Assembly (NCBI GenBank): GCA_947359465.1
Contig: OX375872.1
Coordinates: 12,718,137 to 12,782,136 of the forward strand
Source of the DNA: Metellina segmentata
Lineage: Eukaryota; Arthropoda; Arachnida; Araneae; Tetragnathidae
Direction: 5' to 3'
Length of the DNA stretch: 64,000 nucleotides
This document shows positions 63,601 to 64,000 of this stretch, one piece after another. The notes under the pieces are model-generated. The model was not told the DNA's origin. It saw only the letters and a program-made list of their open reading frames with translations, and did no database searches. Both the position numbers and the translations under genes were made by a program. How positions within the stretch are numbered: the stretch's first letter is position 1; each line of letters opens with the position of its first letter.

Positions 63601-64000
63601 AAATTTTAGTTGCTGTTTTTTTGTAAATTTTCTTTTTCTACGTCGCTCTCAGCTGACGGTACGAGAAATTATCATTGGATGGATTCTTGCTTTTTTACTC
63701 ATTTTACTGATACTTTTAAAATGTCCGCCATCAAACGTGGCGTGCATTAGCCATTTTCAATCAGAAATGCCTGCAGTCTGATAGAAATATATAAACGGCT
63801 GTTGAATTTTAATGCCTGTTCGGAAAGTTTTAAGCATTTCAAATGGAAGGAATTAAGTTCGTATGGGAAGGTAAAACGCAAAAAAGCACTAAACAAATTA
63901 TCAGCTAAAAAGATGAAAGTTTACAATGAAGTTTTCGACAAACTAGTTTTTTAGGTTGTTTATGTTACTTTTAGAATATTAGTTTAAAAATACATTAAGT

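Overview
This window looks like repeat-dominated nuclear DNA from an invertebrate animal, most probably an arthropod. It is AT-rich, has no bacterial-style gene packing, and its only long open frames are transposase remnants. It holds tRNA-derived SINEs, 3' ends of non-LTR retrotransposons, Tc1/mariner, pogo-like, hAT and piggyBac elements, several MITE families and many minisatellites. Sequence alone does not fix the species.

Only one stretch looks like a host coding exon. It lies on the minus strand at 30588-30792, about 68 codons of Pro/Ser/Gly/Met-rich protein between a good splice acceptor and donor. Repeat-poor, CpG-richer islands (1-1490, 6790-7250, 13736-14640, 19780-20370, 36600-37790, 39066-39850, 49430-49770, 62000-63600) are probably old single-copy DNA. 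Two of them carry clusters of GGATTA/TAATCC. The window may therefore lie in long introns or intergenic DNA of a large gene.

Layout. 1-11 kb: island, a ~330-bp tandem repeat, two copies of a TTAA-flanked MITE with the 16-bp palindrome GACGAGATATCTCGTC, minisatellites of ~100 and ~185 bp, and the first SINEs. 11-20 kb: a cleanly bounded 5'-truncated LINE tail, many SINE1 copies and a deleted Tc1-like element. 20-27 kb: ~122-bp and ~33-bp minisatellites cut by SINEs and LINE tails, then a SINE cluster with tandem and inverted 3' halves. 28-36 kb: small minisatellites, foldback elements, the candidate exon, a second TTAA MITE family, a SINE1 cluster and a ~28-bp minisatellite. 37-49 kb: a ~130-bp minisatellite, a piggyBac element inserted at TTAA inside a hAT transposase, two hAT-type MITEs with 8-bp target duplications and a decayed pogo-like element. 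49-52 kb: a ~410-bp tandem array. 52-64 kb: two related Tc1/mariner-superfamily elements with a DD41D catalytic spacing and TIRs over 100 bp, a 766-bp foldback element, more MITEs and SINEs, and a final island.

No autonomous element is visible. The DD41D element at 58007-59297 comes closest, with all three catalytic Asp residues in one open frame but no room for its N-terminal DNA-binding domain. The recurrent theme is short non-autonomous elements built on TTAA (piggyBac-like), TA (Tc1/mariner/pogo) and 8-bp (hAT) target duplications.
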